From: Clostridia bacterium
Lineage (GTDB): Bacteria; Bacillota; Clostridia; Christensenellales; Aristaeellaceae
Assembly: GCA_016296675.1 (NCBI GenBank)
Contig: JAEDIV010000076.1
Coordinates: 1-12,563 of the forward strand
DNA length: 12,563 bases
Reading direction: 5' to 3'
In this document: piece by piece, positions 1 to 6,787 of the stretch
How the letters are laid out: the number at the start of each line of letters is the position of its first letter
Numbering within the stretch: the stretch's first letter is position 1
Notes under the pieces: generated by a model
What the model was told of the DNA's origin: nothing
Seen by the model: only the letters and a program-made list of their open reading frames with translations
Databases searched by the model: none
Made by a program: the position numbers and the translations under genes

Positions 1-16
1 TGTACGTCAAAATCGC

Positions 17-132
17 GCGTTTTCACAAAGCGTAGCGACTGAAAACGCTTCCCCTATCCGATCCCCGCCCGGAAATCCCGAAGGATTTCAGGGGATCGGC
101 CCTTCCCATCAAAAAAGGTACTTTTTTGATGG
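17..132. repeat. Cluster of three inverted repeats upstream of the tRNA
   Basis: Three hairpins lie side by side in a stretch with no supportable gene. The first pairs 17-25 (GCGTTTTCA) with 40-48. The second is nested: 58-66 (CCGATCCCC) pairs with 91-99, and inside it 72-78 (GAAATCC) pairs with 83-89 around a CGAA loop. The third pairs 106-117 (CCATCAAAAAAG) with 121-132 around a 3-base GTA loop. None shows the GC-stem plus T-tract form of a clean intrinsic terminator, although the third has T6 in its right arm and could end a transcript entering from the left. The dense, perfect pairing suggests an intergenic repeat element or the structured 3' end of an upstream transcript. The pairing is seen directly; the function is unknown. 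Confidence 0.6.
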
Positions 133-188
133 CTTGAGGCTTCCGCCCTTTTCCTGTGCCGATCCTAAAAAAATGAACACAAAATGTG

Positions 189-217
189 TTGAAATCCTCA
201 TGGAAATCATATATAAT
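189..217 (+). promoter_or_regulatory. Sigma-A promoter of the tRNA-Arg gene
   Basis: A -35 box TTGAAA (189-194) and a perfect -10 box TATAAT (212-217) are separated by 17 bases. The predicted transcription start, near 224, lies only a few bases before the mature tRNA 5' end at 230. That is the usual layout for a stand-alone tRNA gene. Confidence 0.85.
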
Positions 218-229
218 ATATGCTGTTAT

Positions 230-302
230 GCGCCCGTAGCTCAGTGGATAGAGTGTTCGACTCCGACTCGAAAGACCGTGGGTTCGAATCCCGCCGGGCG
301 CG
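230..302 (+). tRNA. tRNA-Arg, anticodon CCG
   Basis: This 73-nt sequence folds as a full cloverleaf. The acceptor stem GCGCCCG (230-236) pairs with CGGGCGC (295-301), with discriminator G302. The D arm is GCTC/GAGT with GG in the loop. The anticodon stem TTCGA/TCGAA holds the loop CTCCGAC, which places anticodon CCG at 263-265 and so reads the arginine codon CGG. The variable loop has five bases. The T arm GTGGG/CCCGC carries the usual TTCGAAT loop. The 3' CCA is not encoded (the genome continues CTC), so it must be added by tRNA nucleotidyltransferase. The gene stands alone, with its own promoter and terminator, just upstream of gltX. Confidence 0.97.
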
Positions 303-305
303 CTC

Positions 306-336
306 CCGCGCAAGAGTGCTCTTGCGCGGCTTTTTT
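306..336 (+). terminator. Intrinsic terminator of the tRNA-Arg gene
   Basis: A perfect GC-rich inverted repeat, CCGCGCAAGAG (306-316) with its complement at 319-329, is followed one base later by six T residues (331-336). It begins three bases after the tRNA discriminator base and should separate the tRNA transcript from gltX. The T-tract runs into a further A/T palindrome, TTTTTGATCAAAAA (332-345). Confidence 0.92.
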
Positions 337-399
337 GATCAAAAATATGCATTTTCTTCCGGTTTTGTGACTTTCCAACGTCAAAAATTCACATTGCAA

Positions 400-431
400 T
401 GGTATAATTTTATAAACCAAACCACAAGGAG
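400..431 (+). promoter_or_regulatory. Extended -10 promoter and RBS of gltX
   Basis: TGG followed by a perfect TATAAT (403-408) forms an extended -10 element. No good -35 box is present at 16-18 bases, which is common for extended -10 promoters. The ribosome binding site AAGGAG (426-431) sits nine bases before the ATG. The leader is only about 25 bases long, so there is no room for a T-box riboswitch, the usual control of many Firmicutes aminoacyl-tRNA synthetase genes. Confidence 0.7.
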
Positions 432-440
432 CGATTTACT

Positions 441-1988
441 ATGTCTGTCCGTACCCGTTTTGCGCCCAGCCCGACCGGCTATATGCATCTGGGCAATCTG
501 CGCACTGCCCTTTACACCTATCTGTACGCCAAGAAAAGCGGCGGAAAATTCATTCTGCGCATTGAAGATACCGATCAGGAACGCGAAGTGCCCGGCGCGG
601 TTCAGATTATCTATAACAGCCTGAAAACTGCCGGCCTTTCTCACGACGAAGGTCCCGACATCGGCGGCCCCGTAGGCCCCTACATCCAGTCTGAGCGCAA
701 GGACACCTATCTGCCCTTCGCCAAGCAGCTGGTTGAGTCCGGCCACGCCTATTACTGTTTCTGCACCAAGGAGCGCCTCGAGGAAGCGCGCGCCGAAGCC
801 GAGAAAAAGGGCGAAAACTTCAAATATGACAAGCACTGCCTCCATCTTTCCAAGGAAGAGATCCAGGCAAAGCTCGACGCAGGCGAGCCCTACGTCATCC
901 GTCAGAACATCCCGACCGAGGGAAAAGCTGGCTTTGACGATGTGATCTATGGACATGTCGAGGTAGACTGCGATACGCTGGACGATAACGTTCTGATCAA
1001 GGCCGACGGCCTGCCCACCTACAACTTCGCCAACGTCATCGACGACCACTTGATGGGCATCACCCACGTCATGCGCGGTAACGAATACCTTGCCTCCGCC
1101 CCCAAGTACAATCTGCTTTATAATGCGCTGGGCTGGGAGCCGCCGACGTATGTGCACCTGACCCCCGTCATGGTGGAAGGCACCATGCGCAATAAGAAAA
1201 CCGGCGTTTATGTCTTTGAGACGGACGAAAACGGAAATCCGGTTCTCGACGAAAACGGCAATCCCATCAAGGCGATCGTGAAGCGCAAAATGTCCAAGTC
1301 CCAGGGCGACCCCTCCTTTGAGGACCTGCTGGCCGACGGCTATCTTGTCGACGCCATCATCAACTATCTGGTGCTTCTGGGCTGGTCTCCCCGCGGCGAG
1401 CGCGAATTCTACTCCCTGAAGGAACTGGAGGAAGCGTTCGACCTGGAAGGCCTTTCCAAGAGCCCGTCCTTCTTTGATATCGTAAAGCTCAACTGGTTCA
1501 ACGCCGAATACATCAAAAAGCTTTCCCCCGAAGCCTACCTTGAGCATGCCCGTCCGTGGCTCAACAAGGTGCTTTCCGAGGACAAGTTTGACTACAAGCG
1601 CCTGTGCGAGCTTCTTCAGGGCAGAACCGAGGTCTTTAACCAGCTGCCCGAGATGATCGATTTCCTTGCCGGGATGCCCGAGTTTGAAAGCGACCTCTAT
1701 ACCCACAAGAAAATGAAGACCAATCCCGAGGTTGCCCTCGACGCGCTTACCAAGATCCGCCCGGTTCTTGAGAATCTCACCGAGTGGACGGAAGAGAAGC
1801 TTCATGACACAGTCATGGAAGCGATCACCGAGTTCGGCATGAAGAACGGCCAGATGCTCTGGCCCCTTCGCATCGCCATTTCCGGCAAAATGAGCACGCC
1901 CGGCGGCGCATTTGAAATTGCGTATCTGCTGGGAAAAGAAGAGACGATGAAGCGCCTTGACGCCTCCATCGCCCGCCTCCAGGCATAA
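441..1988 (+). CDS. gltX: Glutamyl-tRNA synthetase
   Basis: This class I aminoacyl-tRNA synthetase joins glutamate to tRNA(Glu), and in many Firmicutes also to tRNA(Gln), in the cytoplasm. The first Rossmann half carries the HIGH-type motif HLGN (residues 16-19) within PSPTGYMHLGN. A Cys-x-Cys at 106/108 and a Cys-x-His at 133/135 have the same spacing as the zinc site I recall for E. coli GluRS. The ATP-loop signature is KMSKS (283-287) in KRKMSKSQGDPS, followed by the GluRS-like stretch GYLVDAIINYLVLLGWSP. The C-terminal part is the helical anticodon-binding region. At 515 residues the protein is slightly longer than usual, because about 30 residues (roughly 247-280) are inserted before KMSKS, including a tandem DENGNP repeat. 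The start is fixed by a well-spaced AAGGAG. It is followed, with a one-base overlap, by the phosphodiesterase gene. Confidence 0.96.
   Translation: MSVRTRFAPSPTGYMHLGNLRTALYTYLYAKKSGGKFILRIEDTDQEREVPGAVQIIYNSLKTAGLSHDEGPDIGGPVGPYIQSERKDTYLPFAKQLVESGHAYYCFCTKERLEEARAEAEKKGENFKYDKHCLHLSKEEIQAKLDAGEPYVIRQNIPTEGKAGFDDVIYGHVEVDCDTLDDNVLIKADGLPTYNFANVIDDHLMGITHVMRGNEYLASAPKYNLLYNALGWEPPTYVHLTPVMVEGTMRNKKTGVYVFETDENGNPVLDENGNPIKAIVKRKMSKSQGDPSFEDLLADGYLVDAIINYLVLLGWSPRGEREFYSLKELEEAFDLEGLSKSPSFFDIVKLNWFNAEYIKKLSPEAYLEHARPWLNKVLSEDKFDYKRLCELLQGRTEVFNQLPEMIDFLAGMPEFESDLYTHKKMKTNPEVALDALTKIRPVLENLTEWTEEKLHDTVMEAITEFGMKNGQMLWPLRIAISGKMSTPGGAFEIAYLLGKEETMKRLDASIARLQA
1224..1271 (+). repeat. 24-bp tandem duplication inside gltX
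   Basis: Two adjacent 24-bp units (1224-1247 and 1248-1271) encode DENGNPVL and DENGNPIK. They share GACGAAAACGG and the following AATCC but differ at several bases, so the duplication is not recent. It lies in the insertion before the KMSKS loop of GltX and keeps the reading frame. Confidence 0.8.
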
Positions 1989-3127
1989 TGTTTCCCGATT
2001 ACAAAAGAAGCATATTGTCCGTCACCGCCTCAGTGGCAGCGTTTTTCGGCGCAAAGACGCCGTATCCGCCGCTTGAGGAAATTGCGGACGCCCTCAATGA
2101 GAAGGACACGAAAAACGTCGTCCTTCTCTTATTTGATGGAATGGGCGAAAATCTCCTGAAAAGGCATCTGCCGGAGGATGCCTTTTTAAGAAAGCATGAT
2201 TTCGGTCCCATCTCCACCGTCTATCCCTCCACCACCACCGCCGCGACCACGTCCCTTTGGACAGGCATCGCGCCTGGCGAACATGCATGGCTTGGATGGA
2301 GCCTGTATTTTAAGGAAATCGGGCGGCAAATTGATACGTTTTTGGGCCGGGACAGCTTTACCGGCGAAAAATACGCGCCTCTTTTTCCTGCCGAGGCCTA
2401 CATTCCCTTTCAAACAATTTATCCGTCCGTGAATCATGCATGCGAAACCCACGCGCTTTTTCCTTTCCCGACGAGCGCAGGAAAGGGCGCGAAAAACCGC
2501 ATAACCTATTCGGGAAACAGCGACCTTGTAAAACACATAAAATCCGCCGCCGAAAGAAACGGAAAACAGCTGATCTGCTGCTATAACATCGAGCCCGACC
2601 ACACCATGCATGACTGGGGCGTAAACGCGCTTCAGACAAAAACCGCTTTTGAAAGGGCAAACGATATCTCAGAAAAGCTCTCACGCGAACTTGGAGGCGA
2701 CACGGTATTCATCGTCACTGCGGACCACGGGCTTGTGGACGTTACGGAAAATATCGAAATCAGCGAAATTCCCGAAATCATGGATACGCTCATCATGCCT
2801 CCTTCCATCGAGGGCCGCGCCGCGAGCTTCTTTGTCAAATCCTCCATGAAGCACATCTTCCTTTCGGAATTCAAAAAGCGCTTCGAAAATGATTTTGAAA
2901 TTCTTACACACGAAGAGGTGTTTGAAACACAGCTCTTAGGCCTTTTTCCACCGCACAAAAAGACATCCGACTTCATCGGCGATTTCTTTGTGCTTGCAAA
3001 AGGCGCAAAGAGCATCAGATTCTCAGCACCCGCTTCAAAGCGCGGAAGCGATCTCATCGGTCAGCACGCCGGGCTTACCGAAGACGAAATGCTGGTGCCC
3101 GTCATACTGTTCCGGGGTCAGGCATAA
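1988..3127 (+). CDS. Type I phosphodiesterase / nucleotide pyrophosphatase family protein
   Basis: This 379-residue protein belongs to the alkaline phosphatase superfamily, in the nucleotide pyrophosphatase/phosphodiesterase branch. The expected metal and catalytic positions are visible. Asp50 lies in LLLFDGMG. The Thr run 82-84 lies in YPSTTTAATTSLWTG, where Thr83 is the likely nucleophile by alignment with the NPP motif. Asp204 and His208 lie in EPDHTMHD, Asp246-His247 in TADHG, and His360 in GQHAG. There is no signal peptide or membrane segment, so a cytoplasmic enzyme acting on a phosphodiester or nucleotide-like substrate is likely; the substrate cannot be read from the sequence. Its ATG shares one base with the gltX stop codon and no separate promoter is seen, so it is probably translated by coupling from the gltX mRNA. 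It could also act as a phosphonate or sugar-phosphate hydrolase, since the fold is shared. Confidence 0.88.
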   Translation: MFPDYKRSILSVTASVAAFFGAKTPYPPLEEIADALNEKDTKNVVLLLFDGMGENLLKRHLPEDAFLRKHDFGPISTVYPSTTTAATTSLWTGIAPGEHAWLGWSLYFKEIGRQIDTFLGRDSFTGEKYAPLFPAEAYIPFQTIYPSVNHACETHALFPFPTSAGKGAKNRITYSGNSDLVKHIKSAAERNGKQLICCYNIEPDHTMHDWGVNALQTKTAFERANDISEKLSRELGGDTVFIVTADHGLVDVTENIEISEIPEIMDTLIMPPSIEGRAASFFVKSSMKHIFLSEFKKRFENDFEILTHEEVFETQLLGLFPPHKKTSDFIGDFFVLAKGAKSIRFSAPASKRGSDLIGQHAGLTEDEMLVPVILFRGQA

Positions 3128-3131
3128 AACA

Positions 3132-3169
3132 CACCGCCAAGATGCAACTTTTTCCGCATTTTGGCGGTG
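3132..3169 (+). terminator. Hairpin after the gltX-phosphodiesterase operon
   Basis: A 14-bp stem pairs 3132-3145 (CACCGCCAAGATGC) with 3156-3169, with one G-U pair and a 10-base loop. It starts five bases after the phosphodiesterase stop codon, which suits an operon terminator or a 3' end stabiliser. The bases that follow are A-rich with no T-tract, so intrinsic termination may be weak. Confidence 0.55.
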
Positions 3170-3228
3170 AAAATCTATAAAACAGGGAAATATTCTCCTT
3201 TGACGGTATACCATTTTCTGCGATTTTG

Positions 3229-3267
3229 TGTTATACTGTTAATATGAATACCCATATGGCAAGGAGG
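3229..3267 (+). promoter_or_regulatory. Promoter and RBS of the coiled-coil protein gene
   Basis: TGT followed by TATACT (3232-3237) forms an extended -10 element. A TTGACG at 3200-3205 is 26 bases away, too far to be its -35 box. An 8-bp palindrome GGTATACC lies just upstream (3206-3213 region). A strong AAGGAGG (3261-3267) is seven bases before the ATG at 3275. Confidence 0.6.
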
Positions 3268-3274
3268 CAACCGC

Positions 3275-5404
3275 ATGAAGAAAATCATCTCCATTATCCT
3301 CACCGTCCTGCTCGTCCTTTCCCTTGCAGGAAACGCATATCTTTTGGTCGATAAAAAGAATGCGGCAAACGAGCTTGATGCGTTTGAAAACACCAAGAGC
3401 CAGCAGCTCGCCTCCTTAAACGCAAAAATTGATCAGGCAGAAGCCGATCTTCTGGCTGAAACCGAAAAGTACAATCAGGCGCTGGAAGCCATTCAGCAGA
3501 TGGATGAACAGGCGCTGTCGCTTCATCAGGAAATCGAATTGATTTCGGTTAAGCTTTCCGAGGCCGAGAACAACGCGGCCAATGCCGAAGCTCTGCTTTC
3601 TGAGGCCGTCGCCCGCGCAGACGAAAACGAACTTCTGCTCAGCGACAAGACAAAGGAAGTCGACGCTCTGATGGCAGTCATCGAAGATAAGGACGCCGCC
3701 TTTGCTTCCCTCACGGAAAGCTATCAGCGTCTGGAAATCGAAAATAAGGAAGCCAGCGAAAAGCTCCTCTCCCTTGAAAAGGAAAACGCCGAAAAGGCGC
3801 TGGCTGCCTCCGAGCATGAAACTGCTTTTGCCTCTCTTGAAGCCTCCCTTGCCGAACTCAATGAACTCAGCGCCAACACCCAACAGGCGCTTGATCAGAA
3901 AACGCAGGAATACGAACAGCTGAAAGCAAAATATGACATCGGCGTACAGACGATTGCGACCTACGAAAGCGAAGTTAAACGTCTTGAAGCAAGCATTCAG
4001 GATTTAAAGGGCGAAGCTGAAACGCTCAAGGCCTCCATTGCAGGCATGCAGGCCGAAATCGAAGCCATCAAGGCCGCAGCCGCCGAAGCAACGCCGGGCG
4101 ACGCACAGGCAGTCATCGAGCGCACCGAGCAGACCCTGCAGGCGCTGAGCGAATCCACTGATACGCTGGACAATATGGAATCCGCCATCCAAAACACCGA
4201 AGCCTTCTCCGGACAGATTGCACAGACAGCCTCTGAAGCTGCCTTCAAGGAAGAAATCGATACGCTTAAAAACGCGCTGACCGCAAAGGAAGCCGAAATC
4301 ATTAGCCTTTCCGAAACCGTCTTAGCGCTCGAAGCGGAAAAAGCCGCCCTTGAAAGCCAGCTTACCGAAGCCACCGAGTCCAACCTGAAGGCTGCAGAAG
4401 AGAAGCTTTCTAAAACCTTGGCGCTTCTTGACGAAGCGAAGAAGGCCGAAGAAGCGCTGACCGCTGCTGTTGCCGAAAAGGAAACCGAGCTTGCCGCCGC
4501 CGTCGCGCGCGCCGGTGAACTGGAAGCCGAAATGGAAAAGGCCATGGCCGCGCTTAATGAAAACAGCCGCCTCACGGAGGAGACCACGCTCGCACTCGGC
4601 AAAGCCGAAGCTGCGCTTGCGCAGGCAGCAGAAGAGAATGAAACTCTGAAACGCACGCTCGAAACTGCAAACGCCAGGATCGAAGAAACCGAAAAAGCGC
4701 TTGAAAACGCAAACGCCGAAATTCTGAAAGCAGAAGAACTGGCCGCAGAAAACCTTGCTGCCTATGAAGCGGAAAAAGAAAAATCCGCTGCCCTTACAGA
4801 AGAACTCGCCGGCGCGAAGGCCGCATACGATGCCGAAAGCGCCAAAACCGAGGCGCTCACCGCCGAGCTTGCCAGCGTAAAAGCTGCGCTGGACGAAAAG
4901 GCCGATGCCCTCAGCGCATGCGAAATCGCCCTTGGCGTAGCCAAATCCGGTCTTGACGATGCCGCTGCCGCCCTTGAAGACACCGAAAAGCTTCTCTTCG
5001 ACACCCGCGCGAAGCTTGAAAAGACCGAAGGCGAGCTTTCCGAAACAAAGGCTCAGCTTGAAAGCACGATCGCAGAGTACGACGCCTATATTGCAAAGCG
5101 CGGCAATACCTTTACTGCGGAAAACGAAGTCGGCACGGGTATCAGCGAAATCAAGGTCTCGGAAGGTGGAAAGGCCGTCATTAATTTCACCAATACCTCT
5201 GATCGTCCCATCAATCTGTCGCTCGTTACAGACAGCGGAACCGAGCTTTTCAAAAAATATGTCTACCGCGGCGCAACCTTGACCGAGGTTCCGATAGCGG
5301 AAGTGCCCGACGGCGAAGCCTGTTGGCTCAAGACGGAATATCTGGACGGAAACGGCCGCGTTCTTTACAGCCTCCTGACGCCGGTTGAAATCAAGGCAGA
5401 ATAA
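3275..5404 (+). CDS. Membrane-anchored long coiled-coil protein, function unknown
   Basis: I do not recognise a specific family for this 709-residue protein. Residues 4-26 form a single hydrophobic helix after a KK start, which could be an uncleaved signal anchor or a signal peptide (AGNA near 18-21). Residues about 30-600 are almost entirely Ala/Glu/Leu/Lys-rich with heptad-like spacing, predicting a very long coiled coil. A likely break lies around ATPGDA (272-277) and a Gly/Ala-rich linker around 305-325. The last ~100 residues (608-709) differ: they are beta-rich, with Thr/Gly/Asn turns (NTFTAENEVGTGISEIK, INFTNTSDRPINLSL) and resemble a small beta-sandwich-type domain. The whole is probably a surface or envelope rod holding the C-terminal domain away from the membrane. 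It has its own promoter and is followed by a mobile-element-like repeat. A structural, cell-division or adhesion role is possible but unproven. Confidence 0.85.
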   Translation: MKKIISIILTVLLVLSLAGNAYLLVDKKNAANELDAFENTKSQQLASLNAKIDQAEADLLAETEKYNQALEAIQQMDEQALSLHQEIELISVKLSEAENNAANAEALLSEAVARADENELLLSDKTKEVDALMAVIEDKDAAFASLTESYQRLEIENKEASEKLLSLEKENAEKALAASEHETAFASLEASLAELNELSANTQQALDQKTQEYEQLKAKYDIGVQTIATYESEVKRLEASIQDLKGEAETLKASIAGMQAEIEAIKAAAAEATPGDAQAVIERTEQTLQALSESTDTLDNMESAIQNTEAFSGQIAQTASEAAFKEEIDTLKNALTAKEAEIISLSETVLALEAEKAALESQLTEATESNLKAAEEKLSKTLALLDEAKKAEEALTAAVAEKETELAAAVARAGELEAEMEKAMAALNENSRLTEETTLALGKAEAALAQAAEENETLKRTLETANARIEETEKALENANAEILKAEELAAENLAAYEAEKEKSAALTEELAGAKAAYDAESAKTEALTAELASVKAALDEKADALSACEIALGVAKSGLDDAAAALEDTEKLLFDTRAKLEKTEGELSETKAQLESTIAEYDAYIAKRGNTFTAENEVGTGISEIKVSEGGKAVINFTNTSDRPINLSLVTDSGTELFKKYVYRGATLTEVPIAEVPDGEACWLKTEYLDGNGRVLYSLLTPVEIKAE

Positions 5405-5416
5405 TTTCACCATCAA

Positions 5417-5597
5417 GGGTCTGTCTCATTAAGAAGAAAACCTCAAAAAAGCAACACAGCGGGACGGGAAACCCGTCCCCTACAGGAAGAAAACAGCTTC
5501 TTCGTTATGTAGGGGACGGGTTTCCCGTCCCGTAATCTTTGATCATTTCATGGAGATACACGATTAACGGAGTTTGAATGTATTTTGAGACAGCGCC
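5417..5597. mobile_element. Putative MITE-like element with terminal inverted repeats
   Basis: This 181-bp non-coding segment starts with GGGTCTGTCTCA (5417-5428) and ends with TGAGACAGCGCC (5586-5597). The ends are inverted copies matching at 10 of 12 positions. CTGTCTCA-type ends are seen on several bacterial insertion sequences, from memory. No transposase is present, so if mobile it would need one supplied in trans. The centre holds a perfect 25-bp inverted repeat (separate entry). No clear target-site duplication is visible. It fills most of the gap between the coiled-coil gene and the convergent glycosyltransferase gene. The boundaries are an inference from the repeats alone. Confidence 0.5.
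5460..5532. repeat. Perfect 25-bp inverted repeat with self-complementary arms
   Basis: Positions 5460-5484 are exactly the reverse complement of 5508-5532, with 23 bases between them that pair further (GAAGAA 5486-5491 with TTCTTC 5498-5503). Each arm is itself a hairpin: GGGACGGG-AAA-CCCGTCCC at 5461-5479 and GGGACGGG-TTT-CCCGTCCC at 5513-5531. The locus can therefore form one long hairpin or two short ones. Such G/C-rich palindromes are typical of dispersed intergenic repeats. Confidence 0.9.
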
Positions 5598-5620
5598 TTG
5601 TCTGAAGAGATCCTTTCATC

Positions 5621-5668
5621 AAGCGCGAATGCATACATTTTTCGCATTTTTCGCGCTTATTTTCTTTT
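5621..5668 (+). terminator. Intrinsic terminator reading rightward, overlapping the end of the glycosyltransferase gene
   Basis: AAGCGCGAA (5621-5629) pairs with TTCGCGCTT (5650-5658), and TGC/GCA extend the stem after a small bulge. On the + strand it is followed by ATTTTCTTTT (5659-5668), a T-rich tract. On the - strand there is no T-tract. It would therefore stop transcription from the coiled-coil gene. Its right arm overlaps the stop codon (5657-5659) of the convergent gene. Confidence 0.7.
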
Positions 5669-6778
5669 CCGTGCCTGATCGATGATCACGCCGGCAATCT
5701 TCTTTGCCGCGCCCCGGGGCAGAATCTTCTCTCTCGCTTCCATCATCGCCTTTGTAATCTCCGGCTTTTTCAGGATGTCGTCCACGGCTTTTGCCACTTC
5801 TTCATCCGTTTTCGGGCAAAGGGCTATGCCGTTTTCCTTGAGAAAGCTTGCATTGTGGCTCTCCACGCCCTGAATCGGATGCACGATTACCAGCGGTCGG
5901 TTGAGTTCAAACGCTTCCGTCGTCGAAAGTCCGCCAGGCTTTGAAATCACGACGTCACATGCGCGCATCAGCTTGTAAAGCGGCTTCACAAACCCTTCTA
6001 TCCTGAGTTTTTCTTCAGGCAGATTCATGCGGGCAAACTTCCGCCTGAGCTTGGCATTGCTTCCGCAGACAACGATGATCTGCGTGTTTTCCTCCTGCTT
6101 TTTCAAAAGTGCTTCCACGGTCGAGGGCATTTTTCCCGCGCCCATGCTTCCGCCGGCCACAAGCACATGCTTCTTGTTCGGATCAAGGCCCGCTTCCTTT
6201 TTCGCTTTCACGATATCATCCTCGGCACAGATGGACGGATTGACCGGGATGCCCGTCGCCATCAGCTGCGCGCCGTTCACGCCGAATTTCTCATATCTTT
6301 CGCTCAGGCTTTCTGTCGGCGTAAAAATCATGTCGATCTCCGTATCGTTCCAGAACGGCTGAACATCATAATCGGTGATGATGCCGCCGATCCACTGGGA
6401 AATCGCGCCATTTCTACGAAGATGGGTCAGCTGCTGCGCAGAAAAAATATGTGTTGTGAGGATCGCATCCGGGGTTTCCTTCTGGATGAATCGCGCAAGA
6501 CGCTTGGCCTCAAACTTATTGATGTCATACATGAACGTCTTTCCGTTCAGACGCGGAACACTATAGGAAGCATTGTAAAACAAGCCGAACAGCCACGGCA
6601 GATGCTTGACCAGCCAGACATAGCCGCCGCAGACCGCTTTGGACAGAGAGGGACGAATGACCGCATAACAGTCATACACCTCCGCCTCCGCGCCCTCCTG
6701 GCGCAGCGCTTCGGCTGCAGCATTGGCAGCAGCATCGTGTCCGCCACCGCAGCTTAAGGAGAAAATCAGAAACTTCAT
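5657..6778 (-). CDS. UgtP/MGDG synthase-like glycosyltransferase (GT28-type)
   Basis: This 373-residue protein matches the family of Bacillus UgtP (YpfP) and plant MGDG synthases, which transfer a sugar from a UDP-sugar to diacylglycerol at the inner face of the membrane. The products serve as membrane glycolipids or lipoteichoic-acid anchors. The N-terminal domain begins MKFLIFSLSCGGGH, with the Gly-rich acceptor loop GGGH at 11-14, and contains ITDYDVQPFW (134-143). The C-terminal nucleotide-sugar domain has GGSMGAGK (209-216) and the UDP-sugar signature VISKPGGLSTTEA (277-289). Length is close to that of UgtP. There is no transmembrane segment, so it is probably a peripheral membrane enzyme. 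The start is supported by GGGAG nine bases upstream. It is a single-gene unit with its own promoter, convergent with the coiled-coil gene. The sugar and number of transfers cannot be told from sequence. Confidence 0.9.
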   Translation of the reverse strand: MKFLIFSLSCGGGHDAAANAAAEALRQEGAEAEVYDCYAVIRPSLSKAVCGGYVWLVKHLPWLFGLFYNASYSVPRLNGKTFMYDINKFEAKRLARFIQKETPDAILTTHIFSAQQLTHLRRNGAISQWIGGIITDYDVQPFWNDTEIDMIFTPTESLSERYEKFGVNGAQLMATGIPVNPSICAEDDIVKAKKEAGLDPNKKHVLVAGGSMGAGKMPSTVEALLKKQEENTQIIVVCGSNAKLRRKFARMNLPEEKLRIEGFVKPLYKLMRACDVVISKPGGLSTTEAFELNRPLVIVHPIQGVESHNASFLKENGIALCPKTDEEVAKAVDDILKKPEITKAMMEAREKILPRGAAKKIAGVIIDQARKRK

Positions 6779-6787
6779 ACATCAAAA

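Noticed and set aside
23..370. Reading frames on both strands across the tRNA, with peptides like GIRTHGLSSRSRTLYPLSYGR
   Set aside because: These peptides are the well-known false translations of tRNA genes and their complements. The frames overlap the tRNA, its promoter and its terminator. The + frame is also open back to base 1, but it has no RBS and no recognisable domain.
337..440. Possible T-box riboswitch before gltX
   Set aside because: The leader after the predicted start is only about 25 bases, with no specifier stem, T-box sequence or antiterminator.
381..1805. A 474-residue open frame antisense to gltX
   Set aside because: It is a shadow of the G/C-rich third codon positions of gltX, with no domain and no RBS. 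Similar long antisense frames lie opposite the coiled-coil gene (4322-5416), the sulfatase (9358-10728) and the permeases (10782-12530) for the same reason.
3200..3237. TTGACG as the -35 box of the coiled-coil gene promoter
   Set aside because: The spacing to TATACT is 26 bases, too long for a sigma-A promoter. The extended -10 element explains the promoter better.
5405..5656. CRISPR array suggested by the repeated GGGACGGG units
   Set aside because: There are only two copies, arranged as an inverted repeat, with no regular spacers and no cas genes.
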